Assembly: GCA_049522565.1 (NCBI GenBank)
Contig: JBEKNT010000126.1
Span: 1-16,362 of the forward strand
Source of the DNA: JASHVB01 sp049522565
GTDB lineage: Bacteria > Pseudomonadota > Alphaproteobacteria > Acetobacterales > Acetobacteraceae
Reading direction: 5' to 3'
Length of the DNA: 16,362 nt
Below the pieces are notes generated by a model, which saw nothing but the letters and a program-made list of their open reading frames with translations, was not told the DNA's origin and did no database searches. The translations under genes and the position numbers were made by a program. Positions 1-7,300 of this stretch are shown here, in pieces; position 1 is the first letter of the stretch, and each line of letters starts with the position of its first letter.

Positions 1-1056
1 CTTCTCGCTTCCTCCATGCTGACTCGCCCTACCTTTCCTCCAAGCCCGAACCCCTGCCTGCCATCCCAGGTTGCCCAGCCTGGATTAAGGCGGTTGCCAC
101 TGCACTCACGGGCGACGTAACGGTCCGCCAGCGCAGTATTCCTGACCCTCACAGTATTCCCGGACTTTGGAGATCACAAGCAACGGGTTACGAGGGGTCG
201 GCACAATCGGACGCAAATATAACGGACGCGAAATCCGCACAGCAAGGATTCCCGCAGTGAATTCGCCGTAGAATTACCGCGAATCGGTCCATGGGAAAAC
301 TCCGAGCACAGGCCGGCAAAATAGCCCGAAATCTCTTACAGTGCGGTAACAGTTGGCGTATACGATGTGCGCTGGTAACTAGTTTCCGGTTGCCGTTACA
401 GCGGCAGATTCATCAGTATCCGACTATAAGTTGTGCCCGCTGTGGTGATGACGACGCAATTGGTCTGGGACTTCTGGGGCTTTTCCGGGGAACCGACACG
501 AGATCGTGTCGCTAGCCTACCAATGTGCCCGTTCCCGGCTATTCAGGCGGAATCCTGTGGCAACCAGTGCGATTCACGGCAGATTAATGGCAATTAACGA
601 TATTAACAGCCGTTTTGAGGCGGCTGCGCCGCTGTTCGACGGACTGACGACCGCTGCCCTGGCCGACGGGGCGCTTGCGGCCGCCTCAGGGCGACCCGCC
701 TGCGCCGGCCGCGTGGGCCGCAGGCTGATGTCCGGCCGGCGTGCCGCCTCATTGCTGCCCCCGGCATCATGCCGCACCGCGTCGCGAGGCTGCCGCGGAG
801 GATCGCCAAGGCCGCCCGGACAGCCGCCGCACGCGGGGACGGTGTGCCGGTTCGGCCGCGAGGGCGGCGGCAAGTCCGGCCACCGGCGCGCCGGATGAAC
901 CGGGCGCGGGTCGGCTCGGGGGGACGCGGGCCGGCAAGCGGAATGTTGCGCCATTGGGGAGGCGCAAGCCGCAGTCGCAATCGTCGCATCAGCTTGCCGC
1001 CATGGCATGGCCGGCTCTAACGTCGCCCTGCAAGACCGGAAAAGGGGAGATGTCGG
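1..1056. other. Long stretch without a supportable gene
   Basis: No open frame here looks like a real protein. Roughly the first 600 bases are visibly less GC-rich than the rest of the window and contain many stops. The remainder is very GC-rich, and its open frames are arginine/proline/alanine-rich, as expected of chance frames. A short frame from ATG 587 begins in a protein-like way (MAINDINSRFEAAAPLFDG) but degenerates within about 45 codons, so it could be the start of a decayed gene. A perfect-armed palindrome lies at 494-511. The stretch may be an old insertion, a decayed gene or simply a long intergenic region; I cannot tell which. Confidence 0.5.
494..511. repeat. Near-perfect 18-bp palindrome (possible operator or hairpin)
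   Basis: The arms CGACACGA (494-501) and TCGTGTCG (504-511) are perfect inverse complements separated by GA. No T-tract follows, so it is not an obvious terminator. It lies in an unannotated stretch about 545 bases before the NIPSNAP gene. It could bind a dimeric regulator, but no gene is positioned to show what it would control. Confidence 0.35.
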
Positions 1057-1677
1057 ATGATCATCGAAATGCGTACCTACACGCTGCGTCCGGGCACACT
1101 GGCCGAGGCGGAGAAGCGCTTCGGCGAGGCGCTGCCGGTGCGCGAGAAATACTCGAAGCTCGCGGCCTTCTGGCACACCGAGGTGGGACCGCTGAATCAG
1201 ATCATCCACGTCTGGACCTATGACAATTTCGAGGAGCGCAGTCGGATCCGCGCCGAGGCGTCGAAGGCGGAGGGGTGGCCGCCGAACATCCGCGAGTTCG
1301 TGATGACGCAGCAGAGCGAGGTATTCCTCCCGGCGCCGTTCTCGCCACCGCTGGAGCCGCGGCAGCTCGGCGGCATCTATGAAATTCGCCAGTACACCAT
1401 GGCGGCGGGACAGATCCCCGGCATGATCGAACGCTGGGGCGCCAAGATTGAGGAGCGTGTGAAGCTGTCGCCACTGGTCGGCGCCTGGTATTCCGAGTTC
1501 GGGACGCTGAACAAGTGGGTACACATCTGGGCCTACAAGGATGCCGGCGAACGCCAGCGGATCCGTGCCGAAGCGGTGGCACGCGGTGTCTGGCCCCCCG
1601 GCGGCGGCCCGGTCGGTGCGATGATCAAGCAGGAGAATATGCTGGTCGTTCCGGCAGCGTTTTCCCCGTTGCGATAA
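1057..1677 (+). CDS. NIPSNAP family protein with two tandem domains
   Basis: The 206-aa product carries two copies of the ferredoxin-like NIPSNAP fold. The first runs from about residue 1 to 95 (begins IIEMRTYTLRPGT, with IIHVWTYDNFEERSRIR at 49-65). The second runs from about 106 to 206 (begins IYEIRQYTMAAGQ, with VHIWAYKDAGERQRIR at 155-170). The H-x-W-x-Y-(D/K) and R-I-R-A-E-A blocks recur in both halves, so the repeat is visible directly. NIPSNAP proteins are small, soluble, often dimeric and mostly without a proven reaction in bacteria. Start choice: AAAGGGGAG at 1041-1049 sits seven bases before ATG 1057. The gene appears to be a single transcription unit convergent with pdeM, and a stem-loop at 1687-1713 follows its stop. 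Family assignment is confident; cellular role is unknown. Confidence 0.9.
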   Translation: MIIEMRTYTLRPGTLAEAEKRFGEALPVREKYSKLAAFWHTEVGPLNQIIHVWTYDNFEERSRIRAEASKAEGWPPNIREFVMTQQSEVFLPAPFSPPLEPRQLGGIYEIRQYTMAAGQIPGMIERWGAKIEERVKLSPLVGAWYSEFGTLNKWVHIWAYKDAGERQRIRAEAVARGVWPPGGGPVGAMIKQENMLVVPAAFSPLR

Positions 1678-1686
1678 GCCGCAGAC

Positions 1687-1713
1687 GACCTCTCCCGCTG
1701 CGCGGGAGAGGTC
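1687..1713. terminator. Strong 12-bp stem-loop between convergent genes
   Basis: GACCTCTCCCGC (1687-1698) pairs perfectly with GCGGGAGAGGTC (1702-1713) around a TGC loop. A second small hairpin, GGTGC-GAA-GCACC, follows at once. It starts ten bases after the NIPSNAP stop and lies about 80 bases from the pdeM stop on the other strand, so it could end transcription from both sides. No T-run follows, so it may stabilise 3' ends rather than act as a classic terminator. The CTCTCCCGC...GCGGGAGAG core resembles dispersed intergenic repeats common in high-GC proteobacteria (from memory, not searched). Confidence 0.6.
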
Positions 1714-1792
1714 GAGGTGCGAAGCACCGAGGGTGAAGGCGGTCGGGTCGCCCGCAGCCTCCGCACCCTTGTCGCCGCGATATCGGGGGAAC

Positions 1793-2479
1793 TCACCCCG
1801 TGGCCGCCCGCCTTTCCGTTCCCAGCGCGAAGCTGAACAGCCGGTCCTTGCCGAGCAGAAACACGCGCGCGCCGCGGGGGAACAGCCGCATGATGGCGGG
1901 GTCGCGCACGTCCAGGCCGCCGGTATAGGCACCGAATGCCGGCAGCATGATGCGTCGCGCATCGGCCACGAAGCAGGGACGCGAGACCGAGCCGCCGCGC
2001 GCCGGCACTGTGGCCTTCGGGTGGTAGTGGCCGCTGATCTCGCCGGTGGCGCCGGCGATCGCGTCATGACGGAACACCAGCCGGGCGGTGGCGAACTCCG
2101 CCACGTGGTCGCCGCCGAGGCCGACTGGCGGCGTCGGGTCGTGGTTGCCTTGCACCCAGATGAAGCGGTGCGCCTCGGTCATCGCGTTCAGCCGGGCGAT
2201 TTCGCCGGCAGGGAGGCGGGCGGCGCCCTCGGCATCGTGGAACGAATCGCCTAACGCGACGACGATGCGCGGCTGGTAGCGGCGCAGCAGCAGCGTCAGG
2301 CGGTCGAGCGTGGCGTGGGTGTCCCAGGGCGGCAGCAGCATACCCTTGCGGGCATAGGACGAGCCTTTCTCCAGGTGCAGGTCGGAGACGACGAGCGTGC
2401 CGGTGGCGGGCCAGACCAGGGCGCCGGAGGGGTCGAGCATCAGCCGCTCGCCGGCGAGGTGGATGGGGGCGGCGATCAT
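1793..2479 (-). CDS. pdeM: Ligase-associated metallophosphoesterase PdeM
   Basis: This 228-aa calcineurin-type metallophosphoesterase has its full metal-binding set in order: SDLHLEKG at 32-39, GDSFHD at 77-82, GNHD at 111-114 and GHYHPK at 150-155. The length and the HLEKGS...RKGMLLPPWDT signature fit the ligase-associated DNA damage response endonuclease family (TIGR04123, PdeM). Relatives are Mn-dependent phosphodiesterases thought to trim DNA ends in a pathway with an ATP-dependent ligase, a DEXH helicase and an MBL-fold exonuclease. Its ATG overlaps the helicase stop by four bases (ATGA), so translation is very likely coupled and the two form one operon. It ends near the 1687-1713 stem-loop. 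The start is fixed by the overlap. Confidence 0.93.
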   Translation of the reverse strand: MIAAPIHLAGERLMLDPSGALVWPATGTLVVSDLHLEKGSSYARKGMLLPPWDTHATLDRLTLLLRRYQPRIVVALGDSFHDAEGAARLPAGEIARLNAMTEAHRFIWVQGNHDPTPPVGLGGDHVAEFATARLVFRHDAIAGATGEISGHYHPKATVPARGGSVSRPCFVADARRIMLPAFGAYTGGLDVRDPAIMRLFPRGARVFLLGKDRLFSFALGTERRAATG

Positions 2480-5043
2480 GCAAGACGGTCGAAGAGATTG
2501 GCCTGCGCTGGTTTCCCGCGCGCCTTACCATCTGCGTGCTGGCGAGTCTCACCCTCCGCGCGCCCACGCCCCACATTCGCCCGGTGAATCGTCTTCACTC
2601 CAGACCGGTCCGGCACCCCGCGATGCGGTTGCTCTGCCTCGCCGGTCGCGTCGGCGATGATCGCCTCGGCCTCGGCCAGCAGCTTCTCCTCGTCCTCCGC
2701 CGTGCGCACGCTTTCGCGGCCGATCTCCAGCAGCACCGGCACCGCCAGCGGTGAGACGCGCGACAGCACCATGTGCACGATCCGCCCCTTCACCCGCACC
2801 AGCATCCCCGCCACGCGCGCCAGGTCGATCAGCCCCCCGGCCGCATCGGCCCGCGTCGCGCGCAGCAGGATATGGTCCGGCTGGTGCTTGCGCAGCACGT
2901 CGTAGATCAGGTCGGAGTTCACCGTCACCTGCCGGCGCGACTTGTCGGCGCCCGGATGGTGGCGCTCGATCAGCCCGGCGATCACCGCGACGTTGCGAAA
3001 CGTCCGCCGCAGCATGGAGCTTTCCGCCATCCACGCTTCCAGGTCGTCGCCCAGCATGTCCTGGTCGAACAACGCCGCGACATTCAGCGGGCGGTCCGCC
3101 GACCAGATGCCCAGCACGTAGTCGGTGGCGACGAAGCCCAGCGGCGCCATGCCGGCGCGCTCCATCCGCCGCGTCAGCAGCATCCCGAGCGTCTGGTGCG
3201 CGTTGCGGCCCTCGAAGCAATACGCCACCAGATACCAGCGGTCGCCGCGGGGAAACGTCTCGACCAACAGGTCGTTGCGGCCGGGCATGCGCGACCGGGT
3301 GCGTTGCAGCCGCAGCCATTCCTGCACTTGTTCCGGGAACAGCGCCCAGCGCGACGGATCCTGCAACAGCCCGCGCACGCGGTCGGCGAGGTTGGTGGTC
3401 AGCGGCAGGCGGCCGCCTTCATAGGCCGGCACCATGGGTTCGCCGGTGCCGCCCTCGGCGCATTCCACCGCCATCTCGTGCAGGCGCAGAAACTTCAGCA
3501 GGCGGCCGGCGAACATGAACGTGTCGCCGGGACGCAGCAGGCTTACGAAGTATTCTTCGATCTCGCCCAGCACCGGTCCGAAACGTTTCTTCGCCCCGAT
3601 CAGGCGGACCTTCAGCAACGGTGCCTCGACGATGGTGCCGATGTTCATGCGGTGCTGCGTGGCGATGCGGGCGCTGCGCACGTGCACGCGGCCCTCGCTG
3701 TCGCGGAACAATTTGCGCCACCGCTCGTACGCCGCCAGCGCATAGCCGCCGTTCTCGACGAACGCCAGCACGTCGTCGAAGTCCTGGCGGGTCAGCGCGA
3801 CATAGGGCGCGGCGCGGCACACTTCCGCGTAGGCATCGTCCGGCAGGAACGGTGCGGCGCAGGCCAGGCCGAGCAGATGCTGCGCCAGCACGTCGAGCCC
3901 CCCGGAACGCGGGGGATCGCCGTCCGGCTCGCGCGCGCCCACACCGAGCATGGCGGCCTCGCATTCCAGCACCTCGAACCGGTTGGCGGGCACCAGGATG
4001 GCGCGGCTGGCCTCGTCCATGCGGTGGTTGGCGCGGCCGACGCGTTGCAGCAGCCGCGACACACCCTTCGGCGCGCCGACCTGGATGACCTGATCGACCC
4101 CGCCCCAGTCGATGCCGAGATCAAGCGACGACGTTGCCACCACCGCGCGCAGTTTCCCCGCCGCCATCGCCGCTTCGACCCGGCGGCGTTGCTCGACCTC
4201 CAACGAGCCGTGATGCAGGGCGATCGGCAGCGCCGGGTCGTTCAGCTTCCACAGCGCCTGGAACATCAGCTCGGCCTGGGCGCGGGTGTTGACGAAAACG
4301 ATGGTGGTGCCGGCGGCGCGAATGCGCGCCATGACGGGCGGCGCGGCTTCCAGGCCCATGTGGCCGGACCAGGACAGACGGCCCTCCGGCAGCATCATCG
4401 ACAGGTCGGGCGGGGCGCCGTCGGCCACGCCGATGATGCGCGTTGCGCCGATATAGGCCTGGATCGCCGCCGGATGCGCCACGGTCGCCGACAGCCCGAC
4501 CCGGCGGAGGCGTGGCGCCAGCATGCCGAGCCGCGCCACGCCGAGCGCCAACTGATCGCCGCGCTTGGTGCCGGCGAGCGCGTGGACCTCGTCCACCACC
4601 ACGCACTCCAGGCCGGCGAACATTTTTCCCCCATCGGGCAGCGACAGCAGCACGGCGAGGCTTTCCGGGGTGGTCAGCAGGATGTGCGGCGGCTCGGCCC
4701 GCTGGCGGGCGCGCCGGTTGGCGGGCGTGTCGCCGGTGCGCGTCTCGATGCTGACCGAGAGGCCCATCTGTTCCACCGGGCGAAGCAGGTTGCGAGCGAT
4801 GTCGGTGGCGAGCGCCTTCAGCGGGCTGACATACAGGGTGTGCAGGCCAGGGCAAGGGGTTTCCGCGAGATCGACCAGGGTGGGGAGGAAGCCGGCCAGC
4901 GTCTTGCCGCCACCGGTAGGGGCGATCAGCAGCACGCTCTCCCCGGCGCGGGCCGCATCCAGCATGGCGAGCTGGTGCGGTCGTGGGGTCCAGCCCTGGC
5001 GGGCGAACCACGTGGCGAACTGTTCCGGCAATGTTCCCTGCAT
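2476..5043 (-). CDS. Ligase-associated DEXH-box DNA helicase (Lhr-type)
   Basis: The product is an 855-aa superfamily 2 helicase of the Lhr group, matching the ligase-associated DEXH family (TIGR04121) in length and motifs. Visible motifs are APTGGGKT (Walker A, 41-48), YVSPLKALATD (71-81), TTPESLAVLL (124-133), DEVH (151-154) and GLSAT (183-187). In the second RecA domain there are HHGSLEVEQRRRVE, ATSSLDLGIDWGGVD and QRVGRANHR. A large C-terminal region (winged helix and Lhr core) follows. It would unwind or remodel DNA using ATP in a repair pathway with PdeM. The frame stays open to 5298, but residues before MQGTLPEQFATWFARQGW are low-complexity and unlike the family, so ATG 5043 is chosen. 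No clear ribosome binding site precedes it. The usual ligase and exonuclease genes are not upstream in this window. Confidence 0.93.
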   Translation of the reverse strand: MQGTLPEQFATWFARQGWTPRPHQLAMLDAARAGESVLLIAPTGGGKTLAGFLPTLVDLAETPCPGLHTLYVSPLKALATDIARNLLRPVEQMGLSVSIETRTGDTPANRRARQRAEPPHILLTTPESLAVLLSLPDGGKMFAGLECVVVDEVHALAGTKRGDQLALGVARLGMLAPRLRRVGLSATVAHPAAIQAYIGATRIIGVADGAPPDLSMMLPEGRLSWSGHMGLEAAPPVMARIRAAGTTIVFVNTRAQAELMFQALWKLNDPALPIALHHGSLEVEQRRRVEAAMAAGKLRAVVATSSLDLGIDWGGVDQVIQVGAPKGVSRLLQRVGRANHRMDEASRAILVPANRFEVLECEAAMLGVGAREPDGDPPRSGGLDVLAQHLLGLACAAPFLPDDAYAEVCRAAPYVALTRQDFDDVLAFVENGGYALAAYERWRKLFRDSEGRVHVRSARIATQHRMNIGTIVEAPLLKVRLIGAKKRFGPVLGEIEEYFVSLLRPGDTFMFAGRLLKFLRLHEMAVECAEGGTGEPMVPAYEGGRLPLTTNLADRVRGLLQDPSRWALFPEQVQEWLRLQRTRSRMPGRNDLLVETFPRGDRWYLVAYCFEGRNAHQTLGMLLTRRMERAGMAPLGFVATDYVLGIWSADRPLNVAALFDQDMLGDDLEAWMAESSMLRRTFRNVAVIAGLIERHHPGADKSRRQVTVNSDLIYDVLRKHQPDHILLRATRADAAGGLIDLARVAGMLVRVKGRIVHMVLSRVSPLAVPVLLEIGRESVRTAEDEEKLLAEAEAIIADATGEAEQPHRGVPDRSGVKTIHRANVGRGRAEGETRQHADGKARGKPAQANLFDRLA

Positions 5044-5356
5044 GTGGAGGGTTGTAGAGGGACTTTGCGGCGGCGGGAAGCAAGGGCTGAGAGGCTGAAA
5101 ATGTATTGGCTTTCGAGACTGGTGGTGTGAATCGCGCGCTGGCGGGACCAACGTCGGTATGCGACCGAAGGTGCCGGGCTGGCGTCGCTGAGTGGTTGGC
5201 ATTGATCGGCGGCGCACCGACGCCGTCAGCAATGACAGGGATAGAGAGCGGGACCCGGAGATCTTCAACCACAAGATGTACCGAAGCGTCTTTAGCAAGG
5301 CTCGCCGGGCTTGTGGCGGTTCCGGCGGTGGCGCCCACTCGCCTGACGGCGGCCGA
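5044..5356. other. Unassigned stretch between helicase and transposase remnant
   Basis: About 310 bases between the helicase start and the transposase stop hold no gene I can support. Frames that cross it on the minus strand are extensions of the helicase frame or shadow frames. The helicase promoter must lie here if it has its own, but I see no convincing -35/-10 pair. The stretch may include the outer part of the degraded insertion sequence, though I could not identify terminal inverted repeats or a target-site duplication. Confidence 0.5.
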
Positions 5357-5374
5357 TCAAGCCACCGTCAGGCG
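5340..5374 (-). terminator. Hairpin enclosing the transposase stop codon
   Basis: CGCCTGACGGCGGC (5340-5353) and GCCACCGTCAGGCG (5361-5374) are inverted repeats with 13 of 14 pairs matching and a 7-base loop. The transposase stop TGA (5359-5357, minus strand) lies in the loop. It may act as a terminator-like structure that belonged to the insertion sequence. There is no T-tract. Confidence 0.45.
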
Positions 5375-5936
5375 CCGGGTGCACACCATGTTATGGGTCA
5401 AACCGTGCCACAGGGCGACGTTGCGGACCTTATCGAGGCCGCGCACCACGAACTGCCGCAGCCCGCGATTGCGCGCCTGGGCATCGCAACATTCCGCAGC
5501 CGCCGCCCGCTCTTGGTAAATCTCCCTGGGTAAATCTCCCTGGCCTGTTCGGTGCCCATGCGCTCGCGCCAGTCTGCAATCGCGGGCGCGTCGGCGTGCT
5601 GCGGTGCGTGCGGATCGCGTGTCTTGTCCCGCGGCGCCGGCACCGGCACGCAGGCCGTCACGCCTGCTTCCGCCAACGCCTTGATGTCGTCCAGCTTCGC
5701 GTAGCCGCCAGCGGCGAGGTGCTCGCCTGGCCGTTGGCCGTAGTGCTCGCCGAGCGCCTCGCTCATCGGCGCCATCTTGCCCATATCGGAGCCGCTGTTG
5801 TCGACCGCCACGCCGGCGATGGCGCCGCTCGTGGTGTCCGAGGCGAACTGCACATTGTAGGCTGGCCGGAAGCCGCCATCGGCCATCTTCATCACCCGTG
5901 CCTCGACATCGGTGGTCGAAGCCCGCGGCTCCTTCT
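5357..5936 (-). pseudogene. IS1182-type transposase, 5'-truncated and frameshifted
   Basis: On the minus strand the frame entering near 5936 reads KEPRASTTDVEARVMKMADG and then GFRPAYNVQFASDTTSGAIAG, a signature of the DDE transposase core of IS1182-type elements. It continues through a C-terminal half with ERMGTEQAREIY. There a 14-bp tandem duplication (5515-5543) breaks the frame. Removing one copy restores EIYQERAAAAECCDAQARNR, followed by GLRQFVVRGLDKVRNVALWH and a final GLTHNMVCTRRLTVA, ending at TGA 5357-5359. Everything N-terminal to KEPRAS (roughly the first half of a normal transposase) is absent, with an in-frame TAG just before. The element is therefore dead through at least two lesions. 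It lies between the helicase and alr, both of which remain intact. Confidence 0.88.
5515..5543. repeat. 14-bp tandem duplication in the transposase remnant
   Basis: GGTAAATCTCCCTG occurs twice, back to back (5515-5528 and 5529-5542), followed by one more G. Fourteen is not a multiple of three, so the second copy shifts the transposase frame. Reading through one copy only restores a typical transposase C-terminus. Replication slippage is the simplest origin. Confidence 0.9.
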
Positions 5937-6118
5937 AACCGCGGCGGGTGACGTCACGGCCCGGTCCACCTCGTTATCGCGGGAGCAGGCCCGATACCCA
6001 CGTCTTGCCTTGTTGCCAGCAGCAAAGTCCTGGATAGCGGGCCATCGCCCGGCGTGACGATGTTGGCGATCCCGTGCCGCAACTTGCTTCGCCTGCCAAT
6101 CCGCGGATTCTTGGGGCT

Positions 6119-6167
6119 TGACCCGGCCGTCCATCGCGGCAGGGTGCGCGCACGGATGGCCAGGTCA
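6119..6167. repeat. Imperfect inverted repeat upstream of alr
   Basis: TGACCCGGCCGTCC (6119-6132) and GGATGGCCAGGTCA (6154-6167) are inverted repeats with 12 of 14 positions matching and a 21-base loop. The sequence resembles the dispersed GGCTTGACCCGGCCATCC-type palindromes often seen between alphaproteobacterial genes (from memory). The rest of the 5937-6184 gap shows no gene. The repeat could mark the edge of the region disturbed by the transposon or affect alr leader RNA. Confidence 0.45.
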
Positions 6168-6214
6168 GCAACGGCCATGACGTAATGACCCTCGGCAGGA
6201 CCGTGCGACCGCAC

Positions 6215-7300
6215 ATGCCTTCCACCGCCGCTGTCCTCGACATCGACCTTGGCGCCATCGTCGCCAACTGGCGCTTGCTCTGCCGGCGCCACCCGTCCGG
6301 ACCGATCGCCGGCGTGGTGAAGGCGAACGCCTACGGTCTCGGTGCGAGCGAAGTCGCCCCTGCCCTGTACGCCGCCGGCTGCCGCCACTTCTTCGTTGCC
6401 CTGCCTGAGGAGGCGGTGACCATCCGCGACCGCCTCCCCGGCGCGATGCTCGCCGTGCTGGGTGGTCTGCTCCCCGGCTCCGAGCCGGACTATGCGGCGC
6501 ACGACATCACGCCAGTGCTGAACTCGCTCGGCGACGTTGACGGCTGGGCCGCGACCGCGCGCCGCCTCGGACGCCCGCTGCCCGCCCTGTTGCACATCGA
6601 CACCGGCATGGCGCGGTTGGGCCTCGACGCGCGCGAACTGGCGACGCTGCAAGCCGACCACAGCATGCTCTCTGGCATCGACCTGCGCTACGTCATGACC
6701 CACCTGGTCGCCTCGGAAGACCCGGCCGACCCGACCAACGAGCACCAGCGCGCGCGCTTTGCCGCCGCCTGCGCCGGCCTGCCGCCGACCCCGCGCAGCT
6801 TCGCCAACTCGTCCGGCATCTTCCTCGGCGCGGGATGGGGCTCCGACCTCGCCCGCCCCGGCGCAGCGCTGTACGGCATCAACCCGACGCCCGGCCAGCC
6901 GAACCCGATGCGGCTGCCGGTGCGGCTCACCGCCCGCATCCTGGCGGTGCGCGACCTGCAACCCGGCGACAGCGTCGGCTATAATGCCACTTGGCGCGCC
7001 GCCCGCCCGTCACGCATCGCCACCGTCGGAGTCGGCTACGCCGACGGTTGGCACCGCAGCCTGTCCGGCCGCGGCCGCGCGCTCTTTGACGGCACCCCCG
7101 TACCGCTGGTAGGCCGTGTCTCCATGGACCTGACGACGTTCGACGTGACCGACCAACCCGCCGCGCAGCCCGGCCGCTGGCTGGAGCTGCTGGGACCCGG
7201 CCAGACGCCGGACGACGTCGCGCAGGCGGCCGGCACCAACGGCTACGAGGTACTGACCTCGCTCGGCCGCCGCTTCCAGCGCGTCTATCACCCCGCGTGA
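6215..7300 (+). CDS. alr: Alanine racemase
   Basis: This PLP enzyme interconverts L- and D-alanine in the cytoplasm to supply D-Ala for peptidoglycan. From ATG 6215 it is 361 aa, normal for the family. The N-terminal TIM barrel has the PLP lysine in VVKANAYGLG (Lys36) and HIDTGMARLG at 127-136. The C-terminal beta domain has the catalytic tyrosine in VGVGYADGW (Tyr275) and the conserved VSMD at 302-305, ending with YEVLTSLGRRFQRVY. An in-frame ATG at 6185 would add ten residues (MTLGRTVRPH), but alanine racemases usually begin just before the AVLDIDLGAIVANWR segment, so 6215 is preferred. Neither start has a strong ribosome binding site. The stop overlaps the GTG of the next gene by four bases, which suggests one operon. 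Confidence 0.95.
   Translation: MPSTAAVLDIDLGAIVANWRLLCRRHPSGPIAGVVKANAYGLGASEVAPALYAAGCRHFFVALPEEAVTIRDRLPGAMLAVLGGLLPGSEPDYAAHDITPVLNSLGDVDGWAATARRLGRPLPALLHIDTGMARLGLDARELATLQADHSMLSGIDLRYVMTHLVASEDPADPTNEHQRARFAAACAGLPPTPRSFANSSGIFLGAGWGSDLARPGAALYGINPTPGQPNPMRLPVRLTARILAVRDLQPGDSVGYNATWRAARPSRIATVGVGYADGWHRSLSGRGRALFDGTPVPLVGRVSMDLTTFDVTDQPAAQPGRWLELLGPGQTPDDVAQAAGTNGYEVLTSLGRRFQRVYHPA

Noticed and set aside
1..17. Possible start of a minus-strand gene running off the left edge (ATG at 17)
   Set aside because: Only five codons are inside the window, and the purine-rich site is too far upstream to be a convincing ribosome binding site.
506..898. 130-codon open frame on the plus strand
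   Set aside because: Only residues from about 28 to 70 look protein-like, and the rest is arginine/proline-rich. There is no good ribosome binding site and no family. It is mentioned only as a possible decayed start.
574..2067. 497-codon open frame on the minus strand
   Set aside because: It runs antisense to the NIPSNAP gene and out of frame with pdeM. The product is low-complexity, and both overlapped genes have clear families.
2773..5130. 785-codon open frame on the plus strand
   Set aside because: It lies antisense to the helicase. Its histidine/glutamine/arginine-rich product has no family features, and long antisense frames are expected at this GC content.
5044..5298. 85-residue N-terminal extension of the helicase
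   Set aside because: The residues do not resemble the family and the segment is low-complexity. ATG 5043 gives the normal domain start.
5954..6961. 335-codon open frame on the minus strand
   Set aside because: It is antisense to alr, which has all catalytic residues. The product is a glycine/arginine-rich shadow.
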